A stretch of DNA of 64,000 nucleotides from Marinobacter sp. BW6 (GTDB lineage: Bacteria > Pseudomonadota > Gammaproteobacteria > Pseudomonadales > Oleiphilaceae), in the NCBI RefSeq assembly GCF_008107725.1, contig NZ_VIRN01000068.1, positions 186,001-250,000 of the forward strand, given 5' to 3'. The notes beneath the pieces were generated by a model, which made no database searches, was not told the origin of the DNA, and saw only the letters and a program-made list of their open reading frames with translations. Both the position numbers and the translations under genes were made by a program. Shown here piece by piece: positions 1-7,582 of the stretch (positions are counted from its first letter, which is position 1; each line of letters starts with the position of its first letter).

Positions 1-500
1 TTCTGATGGTGATGGCGGCCAGGAATGTGTTCCGGACGAGAATTGGCCGGGCTTTTATCGCCATCCGTGACCGGGATATTTCCGCGGAGATTCTGGGCAT
101 TAACCTGCTGCGCTACAAACTCATGTCGTTTGCGCTCAGTTCTTTCTATGCCGGGGTTGCAGGCGGCCTGTTTGCCTATTTCTATCGGGTGGTGACGCCA
201 GAGAGTTTTCCGCTTTCCATGTCCATTTTCTATCTGGCGGCCGTGATTGTCGGCGGCATGGGGAACCTGCTGGGTGGCATTCTCGGTGCTGCCTTCATGA
301 CCCTGGTACCGGAAGCCCTGAAGCTGCTGACCGCTGCGCTGACCCCGTTCTATCCAAATGCCCCGGTGTTCATGTCACCGATGCTGGAAATCATTTTTGG
401 CGCCCTGATCGTGGGCTTTCTGATTTTTGAGCCTCATGGACTGGCGGAGATCTGGCACCGCATCCGCCGTTTTTTCCGCCTTTGGCCGTTCCGAAATTAA
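1..500 (+). CDS. Branched-chain amino acid-type ABC transporter permease (LivM-like), 5' partial
   Basis: This is the C-terminal part of an inner-membrane permease; the frame is open to the left edge, so the start lies outside the window. About 165 residues are visible. They contain the R-x-G-R-A-F-x-A-I-R-D element (residues 11-23 of the visible Met-initiated part) typical of the LivM cytoplasmic loop, followed by hydrophobic segments and a glycine-rich VGGMGNLLGGILGA stretch. LivM-type permeases pair with a LivH-type permease and two ATPases to import amino acids or small carboxylates. The downstream order (binding protein, LivF-like ATPase, acyl-CoA ligase) points to import of an organic acid rather than an amino acid; that substrate is inferred. 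Confidence 0.85.
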   Translation, partial: LMVMAARNVFRTRIGRAFIAIRDRDISAEILGINLLRYKLMSFALSSFYAGVAGGLFAYFYRVVTPESFPLSMSIFYLAAVIVGGMGNLLGGILGAAFMTLVPEALKLLTAALTPFYPNAPVFMSPMLEIIFGALIVGFLIFEPHGLAEIWHRIRRFFRLWPFRN

Positions 501-571
501 TCGTGTTTCAACGGGCCTGGTATGAAGAGCCCATGCAGCACCAACAACAAGAAGCAGCAAGGAGAAGAAAC

Positions 572-1780
572 ATGTTCAGAAACATCCTCAAGAAAGGTCG
601 CCGGCTTGCCGGACTGGGTAGCCTGGTCGCTGCACTGACCGTTGCAGCGCCGACCATGGCTCAGGATAAAGAACCTATCGTCTTTGGCGGCTCCATTCCG
701 CTTTCCGGTGTCTTTGCTTTCGCCGGTATTCACATCCATGCGGGGCTGACCGACTACACAAGCTGGATCAACAGCCAGGGCGGCATTAATGGCCACCCGG
801 TGGAATATGTCATGGAAGACACCGCCTATGAGGTAGACCGTTCTGTCGCGGCCTTCAAGAAGATTTCCGGTAGCAGTTCCCCAGCCACCTATTACGGCGA
901 CAGCACGGGATTCATGAAGGCCATAGCCTCGGAGCTCAACAGCCAGGGCAACACACTGATGAGCGGTGCCTCTTTCGCCACCGCGCTGACGGACAATGAA
1001 GCTTATCCGTATCAGTTCATTCCGGGGCCCAACTACAGCCAGATGTTCGGGATCATCCTGGAGTACATCGCCTCCCAGGGGAAGGACGGAGACATGCCGA
1101 ACGTGGCATTCGTCTATAGCGATACCGAGTTTGGCAAGGACCCGATCGAAAATGGCAAAGCCCGTGCCGCCGAGCTGGGTATCGAAGTGGTGGAAGAGAT
1201 TGTTACCAAGCCCGGTAGCGTGGACGTTTCTGCCGAGGTGCTGAAGCTGCGTCGGGTGCGCCCGGATTACGTGGTGTTCCACGGCTACGTGCTGTCACCG
1301 ATCAACGAGTTCATGGTGCAAATGCGCCAGATGGGTCTGGATACTCAGTTCATGGGAACCTTCTGGTCCTCCGACAAGCTCATCATCGACAAGATGGGGG
1401 CGGATGCCGACGGCTACATGGGTGTGATGCCCTACAACTACTACGACAGCGAGGAAGGCGGACCGATGCTGGATGCCCTCCGGGCCCAGGCCGAGAAGAG
1501 CGACCCGGAAGCGGGCTACCGTCCCACTGGCTACATGCAGGCCTGGTTCAATGCGATGGTCTGGACCGAAGTGGTCGAGCGCACCCTGGATGCCGGTAAA
1601 GAGCTGAACGGGGATAACATGGCGGAAGCCCTGGCTTCCATTGAGGACTGGGACACCGGCGGGATTATCGGTATTCCGGTTACCGTGCGGGATATGTCTT
1701 TCCCGGTAGGCCGTATCTGGCGGGTAAATGCGGAAGAAGGCCGCTATGAGCCGGTATCGGACTGGATTCACCTCGACTGA
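572..1780 (+). CDS. ABC transporter periplasmic substrate-binding protein (LivJ-type)
   Basis: A 402-residue periplasmic binding protein of the type I fold used by branched-chain-amino-acid-like importers. The start at 572 is chosen because GGAG lies 7 nt upstream and it gives a clean signal peptide: basic MFRNILKKGRRLAG, a hydrophobic stretch, then cleavage near APTMAQ. In-frame codons further upstream have no Shine-Dalgarno and would put charged residues before the signal. The mature protein opens with IVFGGSIPLSG, the usual first strand and ligand loop. It lies between the permease and the ATPase in one rightward operon. The ligand is unknown; the downstream acyl-CoA ligase suggests a carboxylic acid. 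Confidence 0.87.
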   Translation: MFRNILKKGRRLAGLGSLVAALTVAAPTMAQDKEPIVFGGSIPLSGVFAFAGIHIHAGLTDYTSWINSQGGINGHPVEYVMEDTAYEVDRSVAAFKKISGSSSPATYYGDSTGFMKAIASELNSQGNTLMSGASFATALTDNEAYPYQFIPGPNYSQMFGIILEYIASQGKDGDMPNVAFVYSDTEFGKDPIENGKARAAELGIEVVEEIVTKPGSVDVSAEVLKLRRVRPDYVVFHGYVLSPINEFMVQMRQMGLDTQFMGTFWSSDKLIIDKMGADADGYMGVMPYNYYDSEEGGPMLDALRAQAEKSDPEAGYRPTGYMQAWFNAMVWTEVVERTLDAGKELNGDNMAEALASIEDWDTGGIIGIPVTVRDMSFPVGRIWRVNAEEGRYEPVSDWIHLD

Positions 1781-1788
1781 GGGGCGGT

Positions 1789-2598
1789 ATGGAAGCCTTA
1801 CTGGAAATCGATAATATCGAGGTGGTCTATAACAAGTCAGTGCAGGTCCTTCGGGGCCTGTCACTGCGGGTGCCGGAGGGCGCCATCGTGGCCCTCCTGG
1901 GTTCCAACGGCGCCGGAAAATCCACCACCCTGAAAAGTGTCTCCGGACTGCTGACCCTGGAAGACGGCGAGGTTACCGCCGGCGAAGTTCGTTTCCGGGG
2001 CCAGGATGTAAAGGGTACACCCCCTGAAAAACTGGTGCGCAACGGGCTCTTCCATGTCATGGAGGGTCGGCGGGTGTTCGAAGACCTGACGGTGGAAGAA
2101 AACCTGATTGCGGCTACCTATGCCCTCAGCGGCAACAAGCCGTCCCTGAGTGACAGCTACGAGCTGGTCTATAACTACTTTCCTCGCCTGAAGGAACGAC
2201 GTAAACAGCTGGCTGGCTACCTGTCCGGCGGCGAGCAGCAGATGCTCGCATTGGGGCGGGCGCTGATAGCCCAGCCGGACCTGATTATGCTGGATGAGCC
2301 GTCCCTGGGCCTGGCCCCGCTGTTGGTGGAGGAGATCTTTACCATTGTGGCCAGGATCAACAGGGAGCAGGGCACCGCTATTCTCCTGGTGGAACAGAAT
2401 GCGGCGGTGTCTCTGGCGATCGCGTCCTACGGCTACATCATGGAGAACGGCAAGATTGTGATCGACGGTCCGGCGGACAAGCTTACCTCCAATGAAGATG
2501 TGCAGGAATTCTATCTGGGTGTGGGCGGCAAGGAAGGTGAAGCTCGCAGTTACCGCGACATTAAGCACTACAAACGCCGTAAACGGTGGCTGTCATGA
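1789..2598 (+). CDS. ABC transporter ATP-binding protein (LivF-like)
   Basis: A 269-residue ABC ATPase. Walker A GSNGAGKST is at residues 38-46, the signature LSGGEQQ at about 145-151 and Walker B LIMLDEP at about 165-171. The spacing and the MEGRRVF element match LivF-type subunits. It follows the binding protein by 8 nt. The C-terminus carries an extra basic tail (KHYKRRKRW) not typical of LivF. The last codons overlap the start of the acyl-CoA ligase in an ATGA arrangement, so ATPase and ligase are translationally coupled. The LivG partner is not in the window and is presumably upstream. Confidence 0.9.
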   Translation: MEALLEIDNIEVVYNKSVQVLRGLSLRVPEGAIVALLGSNGAGKSTTLKSVSGLLTLEDGEVTAGEVRFRGQDVKGTPPEKLVRNGLFHVMEGRRVFEDLTVEENLIAATYALSGNKPSLSDSYELVYNYFPRLKERRKQLAGYLSGGEQQMLALGRALIAQPDLIMLDEPSLGLAPLLVEEIFTIVARINREQGTAILLVEQNAAVSLAIASYGYIMENGKIVIDGPADKLTSNEDVQEFYLGVGGKEGEARSYRDIKHYKRRKRWLS

Positions 2599-4397
2599 CA
2601 ACCCCTTCCATACCTGAGCTGACTCTCACCCAAATGTTGCGTGCCCACGCCCGAGAGCGGCCGGACGCCCTTGCCCTTCGCCAGAAAGACTTCGGTATCT
2701 GGCAGGCCTATTCCTGGCAGGATTACTACCAGCGGGCCCGGCATTTCGGGCTGGGACTTCGGGCCATGGGGCTTGAGCCAGGCGGCCATATGGCCATCAT
2801 CTCGGAAAACCGGGTGGAATGGGTGATTGGCCAGATGGGCATCGGCCTGGTGCGGGGCATCTGTGTCGGCGTCTATCCCACCAGTCCCTGGAACGAAGTG
2901 GCCTACGTGCTGGAGCACAGCGATGCTGAGTTTGTAATCTGCGAAGATCAGGAACAGACCGACAAGGTGCTGGAAGCCTGGCCCGACCTGCCAAAACTGA
3001 AGCACTGCATCGCCATCGATATGAAGGGCCTGCGTTATTACCCGGAGCCGCCATCGGCGTTCGAGGACATCGAGGCCCGCGGCAGAGAATTTGAAAAGCA
3101 GCACCCCGATCTGGTGGATGAATTGCTGGATGCCCAGCAGATGGATGACACCGCCCTGATGATCTATACCTCCGGCTCTACCGGTCGACCCAAGGGCGCC
3201 ATGATCAGCTGGCAGAACCTGCATGCGGCGGCGCCGGGACTGATTGAACTTTTGCAGGCAGACGAACACGGATCCAGCTTGTCTTACCTGCCGCTTTGCC
3301 ATGTAGCAGAACAGGCTTTTACCAATATTGCGCCGGTATATGTGGGTAGCACGGTCAGCTTTGGTGAGAGTCTGCGGACGATCCAGGAGGATTTGCGGGA
3401 AATTGCGCCGACCTTTTTCCTGGGTGTGCCGAGGATCTGGGAGAAGCTGCACTCTTCGATTTATATCAAGATTCAGGAGACGGGGCGGTTGCGGCAGGGC
3501 CTGTTCAACTGGGCGATCCGCGTGTGTTCGCCAATGGCCACAAAGCCACGTTCAGACTGGAATCTGAAGGAAAAATGCCTCTACAGCCTCAGCTACTGGC
3601 TGGTGTTGCGTGCATTGCAGAACTTTATCGGCCTGCGCCGATGCACCATTGCACTCACCGGTGCGGCCCCGATATCCACCGGCATTCTCGAGTTCTTCCG
3701 GACCATCGGTATTCCGCTGGTGGAAGTCTATGGCCAGACGGAAAGCACTGGCGTTGCCACGGCGCAACCGGTTGATGACGTGCGGCTGGGGACGGTGGGT
3801 GTGGCTGTGTCCGGGGTTGAGGTAACGCTTGGGGGGCACAACGAGATCATCATGCGTGGTGGCAGCATGTTCAAGGGGTATTACAAGAACGACGAGGCCA
3901 CGACGTCAACCCTGAAAGACGGTTGGCTGCATACTGGCGACGTGGGCGAATGGCGGGATGGTCAGCTCAAGATTGTCGATCGGCTGAAAGACATCATGAT
4001 CACTGCCGGCGGCAAGAACCTGTCACCGACGGAAATCGAGAACACCATCAAGGCCAGTCCCTATATCAAGGAGTGCATTGTAATTGGTGAGGCCAGAAAG
4101 TACGTGTCTGCGCTGATCCAGATCGACTTCGACACGGTGGCCAAATGGGCTGAGCAGGAGCGGATTGCTTACACCACCTTCCGTAGCCTGACCGAGCAGG
4201 GGCGGGTGAACGAACTGATCCAGGCAGAGGTGAACAAGGGCAATGAGCAGTTACCGCAGGTGGCCCAGATCAAACGCTTCCATCTGCTTACCAAGGAGCT
4301 GGACCACGACGACGACGAAGTAACGGCGACCATGAAAGTGCGCCGGAGCAACATTTATGAGAAATACACCGACGTGATTGAATCGCTTTACGCCTGA
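2595..4397 (+). CDS. AMP-forming acyl-CoA ligase (long-chain/aryl acyl-CoA synthetase type)
   Basis: A 600-residue adenylate-forming enzyme that activates a carboxylic acid to its CoA thioester. The P-loop motif YTSGSTGRPKGA starts at about residue 191; VEVYGQTES (A5), HTGDVGEW (A7) and a DRLKD hinge (A8) follow in order, and the length fits the FadD15/FAA family of 600-residue synthetases. The ATG at 2595 overlaps the ATPase stop (ATGA); a GTG 9 nt upstream is possible but less likely. Being the last gene of an ABC-importer operon, it probably traps the imported acid as CoA ester. The acyl chain specificity cannot be read from the sequence. Confidence 0.9.
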   Translation: MTTPSIPELTLTQMLRAHARERPDALALRQKDFGIWQAYSWQDYYQRARHFGLGLRAMGLEPGGHMAIISENRVEWVIGQMGIGLVRGICVGVYPTSPWNEVAYVLEHSDAEFVICEDQEQTDKVLEAWPDLPKLKHCIAIDMKGLRYYPEPPSAFEDIEARGREFEKQHPDLVDELLDAQQMDDTALMIYTSGSTGRPKGAMISWQNLHAAAPGLIELLQADEHGSSLSYLPLCHVAEQAFTNIAPVYVGSTVSFGESLRTIQEDLREIAPTFFLGVPRIWEKLHSSIYIKIQETGRLRQGLFNWAIRVCSPMATKPRSDWNLKEKCLYSLSYWLVLRALQNFIGLRRCTIALTGAAPISTGILEFFRTIGIPLVEVYGQTESTGVATAQPVDDVRLGTVGVAVSGVEVTLGGHNEIIMRGGSMFKGYYKNDEATTSTLKDGWLHTGDVGEWRDGQLKIVDRLKDIMITAGGKNLSPTEIENTIKASPYIKECIVIGEARKYVSALIQIDFDTVAKWAEQERIAYTTFRSLTEQGRVNELIQAEVNKGNEQLPQVAQIKRFHLLTKELDHDDDEVTATMKVRRSNIYEKYTDVIESLYA

Positions 4398-4408
4398 CAG
4401 TGAGGCGC

Positions 4409-4729
4409 CTAGAAACGGGCGCCTTCTTCCACCCGGATTCGTTCCATGTACTGGGTCAGGGCGGCGTTAATGAGTGCCAGAATCAGGAACAGCAGGATAC
4501 CCTTGGGCACCAGAGCGTGGATTTCCGGGTTGGGCGCGGTGCTGGCGGTTACCAGGATCAGGCCCAGAATGTTGCGGGCCAGGCGCATGGTGAGCATGGC
4601 GCACAGATACCCGGACTGGAAAGCCGATTCTGCACCCTTGAGCAGGCGGCCGAAGGCCGGCATCAGGTGCACGGTGTTAAACAACAGGACAGAAAAAATA
4701 ATTAATTGAAGAACACTGTAAATGGTCAT
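4409..4729 (-). CDS. Small membrane protein of unknown function
   Basis: A 106-residue protein with a hydrophobic N-terminal helix (SVLQLIIFSVLLFNTVHL), a central semi-polar region and a second hydrophobic helix (GILLFLILALINAAL), ending in a charged tail. I do not recognise the family. It converges on the acyl-CoA ligase, with 11 bp between the stops, and an imperfect GGCGCC inverted repeat spans that junction. No strong Shine-Dalgarno precedes the ATG, which lowers confidence in the exact start. The membrane location is a prediction from hydrophobicity only. Confidence 0.6.
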   Translation of the reverse strand: MTIYSVLQLIIFSVLLFNTVHLMPAFGRLLKGAESAFQSGYLCAMLTMRLARNILGLILVTASTAPNPEIHALVPKGILLFLILALINAALTQYMERIRVEEGARF

Positions 4730-4824
4730 GACCAGAGACTACCCAACGACAACAGTACTGGTTGAAAAACGGTCGAAATTATCCCTGATTGGACAGATTT
4801 AATCCAGTTCAGGCCGGTATTTGG

Positions 4825-5775
4825 CTAATAACTGCTGTTCAGAAGGTCGTGGTAGTCACTCCGAAACCTCTGGAAACTCAGGTAGTTATTCCGGTGGTCT
4901 ACCAGACTTGCCGAATTGAATGCTTCCACAAAGGCCCGGGATTCTCCGGTGCTGATCTCGCCATAGAACCCGCCGTCCCAGTCCAGCAGTTGCGCCATTT
5001 CCAGCAATACCGTCATCGCAAGGGCGCCATTGGCCTTTTCCAGGTAGCGGTAGGCCAGCCCGTAGTGCTCGAATCGGTACGGAGTGCGTGCAGCGTCATC
5101 GGTAGTGACGTCCCGGAGAGGGTCGTAGTCAAAGTGCTGATAGGCCGGGGCAATTGGCTCGCCCGCCACAACAACGGCCTGACCCTCGGCGAACCAGTAG
5201 GGCAGCAAGGTGTAACTGCTGTCATACCGGGACAGGTTTTCCTGGACGAAATGGGCCAGTTCGTGGCTAACGATCTGACTGGTCTCATACGGCCACTGCC
5301 CGTAATACGGGTTGAACGCCACAGCCGTCATTGAGGCTGATACAAACTCACTGCTCGGCACGTTTGGGCTGAGACAACCGATTACCTGCCGTGGATAGGG
5401 CGCTGCCGCGCTGCGGTCCTCGACAAAATCGGGCCAGCGCAGTTGAAACCGACTCAGGACTCCGTCGATTCGACGTTCAAGCTCCGAGGCTGCAGCCCGG
5501 AATGAAGTCTCGCTGTAGGCTGGTGAACCATAGACCCTCACCCGGCTGCTGTCAGTTTCGAAATACAGAGACTCGTTCCGGCATGCTTCGGTAGCACTGG
5601 TTAACGACCAGGAACTCGTGGGGAAGTGTCGACCGGTATCCCGGGCGTCGAAAAACAGGCCGGAAATGAAATCATCGGAGTCCGGGTGATGGTAACTGTC
5701 TGTGGCGGTGACCTTGCAACCTGTCAGTGCCATCGCGAAAACACTGAGTATCAGCATGGCTTTACTGTTTGCCAT
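4825..5775 (-). CDS. Putative lipoprotein with HExxH metallopeptidase-like motif
   Basis: A 316-residue predicted outer- or inner-membrane lipoprotein. The start at 5775 is preceded by AGGAG and yields a lipoprotein signal (MANSKAMLILSVFAMALTGC) with lipobox LTGC, so Cys20 would be the acylated residue. In the middle the motif VSHELAHFVQE matches the HExxH zinc site of gluzincin-type peptidases; a possible third ligand is a downstream Glu in FAEGQAV. This looks like an aminopeptidase-related (DUF-type) secreted hydrolase, but no family assignment is certain and catalytic activity is inferred from the motif alone. It is divergent from the membrane-anchored gene at 5908. Confidence 0.7.
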   Translation of the reverse strand: MANSKAMLILSVFAMALTGCKVTATDSYHHPDSDDFISGLFFDARDTGRHFPTSSWSLTSATEACRNESLYFETDSSRVRVYGSPAYSETSFRAAASELERRIDGVLSRFQLRWPDFVEDRSAAAPYPRQVIGCLSPNVPSSEFVSASMTAVAFNPYYGQWPYETSQIVSHELAHFVQENLSRYDSSYTLLPYWFAEGQAVVVAGEPIAPAYQHFDYDPLRDVTTDDAARTPYRFEHYGLAYRYLEKANGALAMTVLLEMAQLLDWDGGFYGEISTGESRAFVEAFNSASLVDHRNNYLSFQRFRSDYHDLLNSSY

Positions 5776-5907
5776 AAACGACTCCTGAATCGGATTCTGT
5801 TGCCCGCAATGATCGCAGGGTTTTCGGGCGGGCTCCGTCAACGGGGTGTAAAAATCAGGTAAAGCGAGCTAGCGTAATGAGTGATATGGATGAAGGAGAA
5901 TGGACAG

Positions 5908-6555
5908 ATGGATTACATCGCTCCTGTCAGCAGCGCCATCATGGCAATTGTCTGGATTGTTTATTTCCAGCTGTTTTTCCTGCAGTACAAACGGAATAAC
6001 CGGCCCTACCTTGTGATTCACCACGCCCAGAATGAAAACCCGGACGCGCTGTGTCTGCTGGTGAACATGGGCAAGGAAACGGTGCACGTGCAGTGTGTGC
6101 AGGTGGTTCTGTACACCCGTGCGGGCGAAGAGAAAATCATGACGGTGACAGAGTACCGCCGGGTCGGGGCGGACGACGCCAACGTGCACCAGGTGTTGCG
6201 GCAGGGGCCGTTGCAGCCGGGTGGGTATCTGGTACTGGGCTCGTTCAGGAGCATTATCCTCGGTCGCCGCAGTGAAGATAGTGAAAGCGATTACCTGTTC
6301 GAGGACATCACCGGCGTTGAAATCCGGGCCGCGGTGATTCACGGGCCCACAAAGTATCCGGTGGGTGTACGGCGGAGCTTTTCTCTGAGTCATGAAGGAA
6401 GGCCCGAGATCTTTCCCCGGAACATTCACAGCGAGCAGTTGGTTCGCCGGAAGGATCGACACCAGGTGCGACGCTGGGTTGAAGAGGAGTTGCAGCCCGA
6501 GTGCAAGGGCAGCTCTGAGTCCGACAGCTCGGATCAATCGTCACAATCGGACTGA
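5908..6555 (+). CDS. Membrane-anchored protein of unknown function
   Basis: A 215-residue protein. ATG 5908 is preceded by AAGGAG with 9 nt spacing, preferred over a GTG at 5881. Residues 8-25 form one transmembrane helix (SSAIMAIVWIVYFQLFF), followed by a basic QYKRNNRP stop-transfer segment and a soluble domain rich in beta-strand-like sequence (VLYTRAGEEKIMTVTEYRRV). The C-terminus ends in a Ser-rich acidic low-complexity tail. Not recognised. It lies between the lipoprotein gene (divergent) and a coiled-coil gene (same strand, 90 bp downstream). Confidence 0.65.
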   Translation: MDYIAPVSSAIMAIVWIVYFQLFFLQYKRNNRPYLVIHHAQNENPDALCLLVNMGKETVHVQCVQVVLYTRAGEEKIMTVTEYRRVGADDANVHQVLRQGPLQPGGYLVLGSFRSIILGRRSEDSESDYLFEDITGVEIRAAVIHGPTKYPVGVRRSFSLSHEGRPEIFPRNIHSEQLVRRKDRHQVRRWVEEELQPECKGSSESDSSDQSSQSD

Positions 6556-6645
6556 GGCAGCTATTCAGTCGGGCCCGGGTTGCGTTTCCATTTTTATTTC
6601 TTGAGGATGGGGCAATCACTCGCTAATCGAGCAACGGAGGCATTT

Positions 6646-6933
6646 ATGTCACTGAAAGACGAACTGATCAAAAAGGCCGAAACCCAACTGGAAGAATGGG
6701 AAAAGCAAGCCGATTCCCTGAAAGCCAAGGCCGAAGCCAAAGAAGCCGAAGCCGAGAACGAGAAGGCGAGCGCAGATATTCAGCAGAGCACGTCCGATGC
6801 ATTGCGTTCGGTTGAGAATAAAATTTCTGATGGCCGAAGAAAACTGGACGAACTCAAGCAGAGCGGTGAAGACAACATCGACAGCCTGCGCGAGCGGCTT
6901 TCCGACCTGATTGGCCCTGACAACAAGCGGTAG
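6646..6933 (+). CDS. Small alanine/glutamate-rich coiled-coil protein
   Basis: A 95-residue, highly charged protein. GGAGG with 6 nt spacing supports ATG 6646. Nearly the whole chain has heptad-like spacing of hydrophobic residues in a Lys/Glu/Ala background (for example ETQLEEWEKQADSLKAKAEA), predicting a continuous coiled coil. There is no signal peptide or membrane segment. No function can be assigned; similar small coiled-coil proteins are often annotated as hypothetical. A 6-bp stem (AAGCGG/CCGCTT, 6925-6940) surrounds the stop codon but lacks a T-tract. Confidence 0.65.
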   Translation: MSLKDELIKKAETQLEEWEKQADSLKAKAEAKEAEAENEKASADIQQSTSDALRSVENKISDGRRKLDELKQSGEDNIDSLRERLSDLIGPDNKR

Positions 6934-6963
6934 GCCGCTTAGCTCAGGAACGGCAGGCTACGT

Positions 6964-7191
6964 CTACTGAAACTGGGTGTAGCAGCGCTGTCGTTTGGTT
7001 TGCCAGCCCCGCCATTGGGGCTCGCGGTGATGGAGCCGGTAACGCTCCATCACCGCCATGAACCTGCCCATGTAATCGCATTGACCCGAAGTCGGCAACC
7101 ACTCATCGGGGCCACTTCCATCACGCAGTATCCTGTCGGTCTGACTCATTCTGATCTGGTTCTCCGGGTCTTCCAGAAACCGCTCCTTCAT
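6964..7191 (-). CDS. Small open frame of doubtful coding status
   Basis: A 75-residue frame with many aromatic and charged residues (for example MERYRLHHREPQWRGW). It starts immediately beside the Nei-like relic on the other strand, and no Shine-Dalgarno is visible in front of its ATG. I do not recognise it. It may be a real small gene, a remnant like its neighbours, or a chance open frame. Confidence 0.3.
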   Translation of the reverse strand: MKERFLEDPENQIRMSQTDRILRDGSGPDEWLPTSGQCDYMGRFMAVMERYRLHHREPQWRGWQTKRQRCYTQFQ

Positions 7192-7196
7192 CGAGA

Positions 7197-7378
7197 TTGG
7201 CCGAGGCGATTCTGACCTTGGTTCAGCGCACCTATCGGTTAAAGGGCATCACCAATCCGTCCGACCGTGCAGAGCGGCTCAAACGGGAGGGGTGGACGTT
7301 CGGGCAGCGCCGGCACATGGTGTTTAACCGCGATGGCGAACGCTGTCACGATTGCGCGTCGCCTCTTGTTAAAACCAT
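7197..7378 (+). pseudogene. C-terminal relic of a Nei/Fpg-type DNA glycosylase
   Basis: The forward frame encodes LAEAILTLVQRTYRLKGITN, then FGQRRHMVFNRDGERCHDC. This resembles the C-terminal part of endonuclease VIII-family DNA glycosylases, including the first CxxC of the zinc finger that follows the VF-x-R-x-G-x-x-C element. The frame has no initiating ATG, no catalytic N-terminal domain (these begin with Pro-Glu-Gly-Pro) and no second CxxC of the finger. The remnant stops near 7378, where it abuts another relic on the opposite strand. It is a dead fragment of about 60 codons; family assignment is from remembered motifs and moderately secure. Confidence 0.55.
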
Positions 7379-7382
7379 GATG

Positions 7383-7572
7383 GCCAGCCATTGGCTTTCC
7401 CGGGGCCGAAGCTCAATCACGATCCGATCGACGTTCGCCTTGTCCATCGAGTGCATTGCGGTGTAAAGCATGCGAGCGTACTCGTTCGGATCGGCGCTGA
7501 GCATAATGGACTCGGATGCCAGCTCGCCCAGGTTGCCGCCGTCAATCCGTCGCTTCAGTTCCGTTTCCGCTG
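7383..7572 (-). pseudogene. C-terminal relic of a Sua5/YrdC-type threonylcarbamoyl-AMP synthase
   Basis: On the reverse strand an uninterrupted stretch reads ADPNEYARMLYTAMHSMDKA followed by VDRIVIELRPRESQWLAIM. This matches the closing pattern of Sua5-domain proteins (D-P-x-x-Y-A-R-x-L-Y-x-x-L-x-x-L-D, then D-x-I-x-V-E-x-P and W-x-A-I). The terminal DRL-R-A that normally follows is replaced by unrelated codons and a stop. There is no start codon or YrdC domain upstream: the neighbouring sequence belongs to the end of the mechanosensitive channel gene. It is tail-to-tail with the Nei-like relic, which suggests a deletion junction. Confidence 0.5.
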
Positions 7573-7582
7573 CCCTCCAGTC

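Noticed and set aside
497..1282. Reverse open frame of 261 codons opposite the first binding protein
   Set aside because: The forward gene has a signal peptide, SD and family motifs; the reverse product is His/Gly-rich without domains.
4404..4423. GGCGCC inverted repeat between the acyl-CoA ligase and the small membrane gene as a terminator
   Set aside because: Short stem overlapping the second gene's stop codon and no T-tract in either direction.
6925..6940. AAGCGG/CCGCTT stem around the stop of the coiled-coil gene as a terminator
   Set aside because: Only a 6-bp stem, no T-tract; not supported as a terminator.
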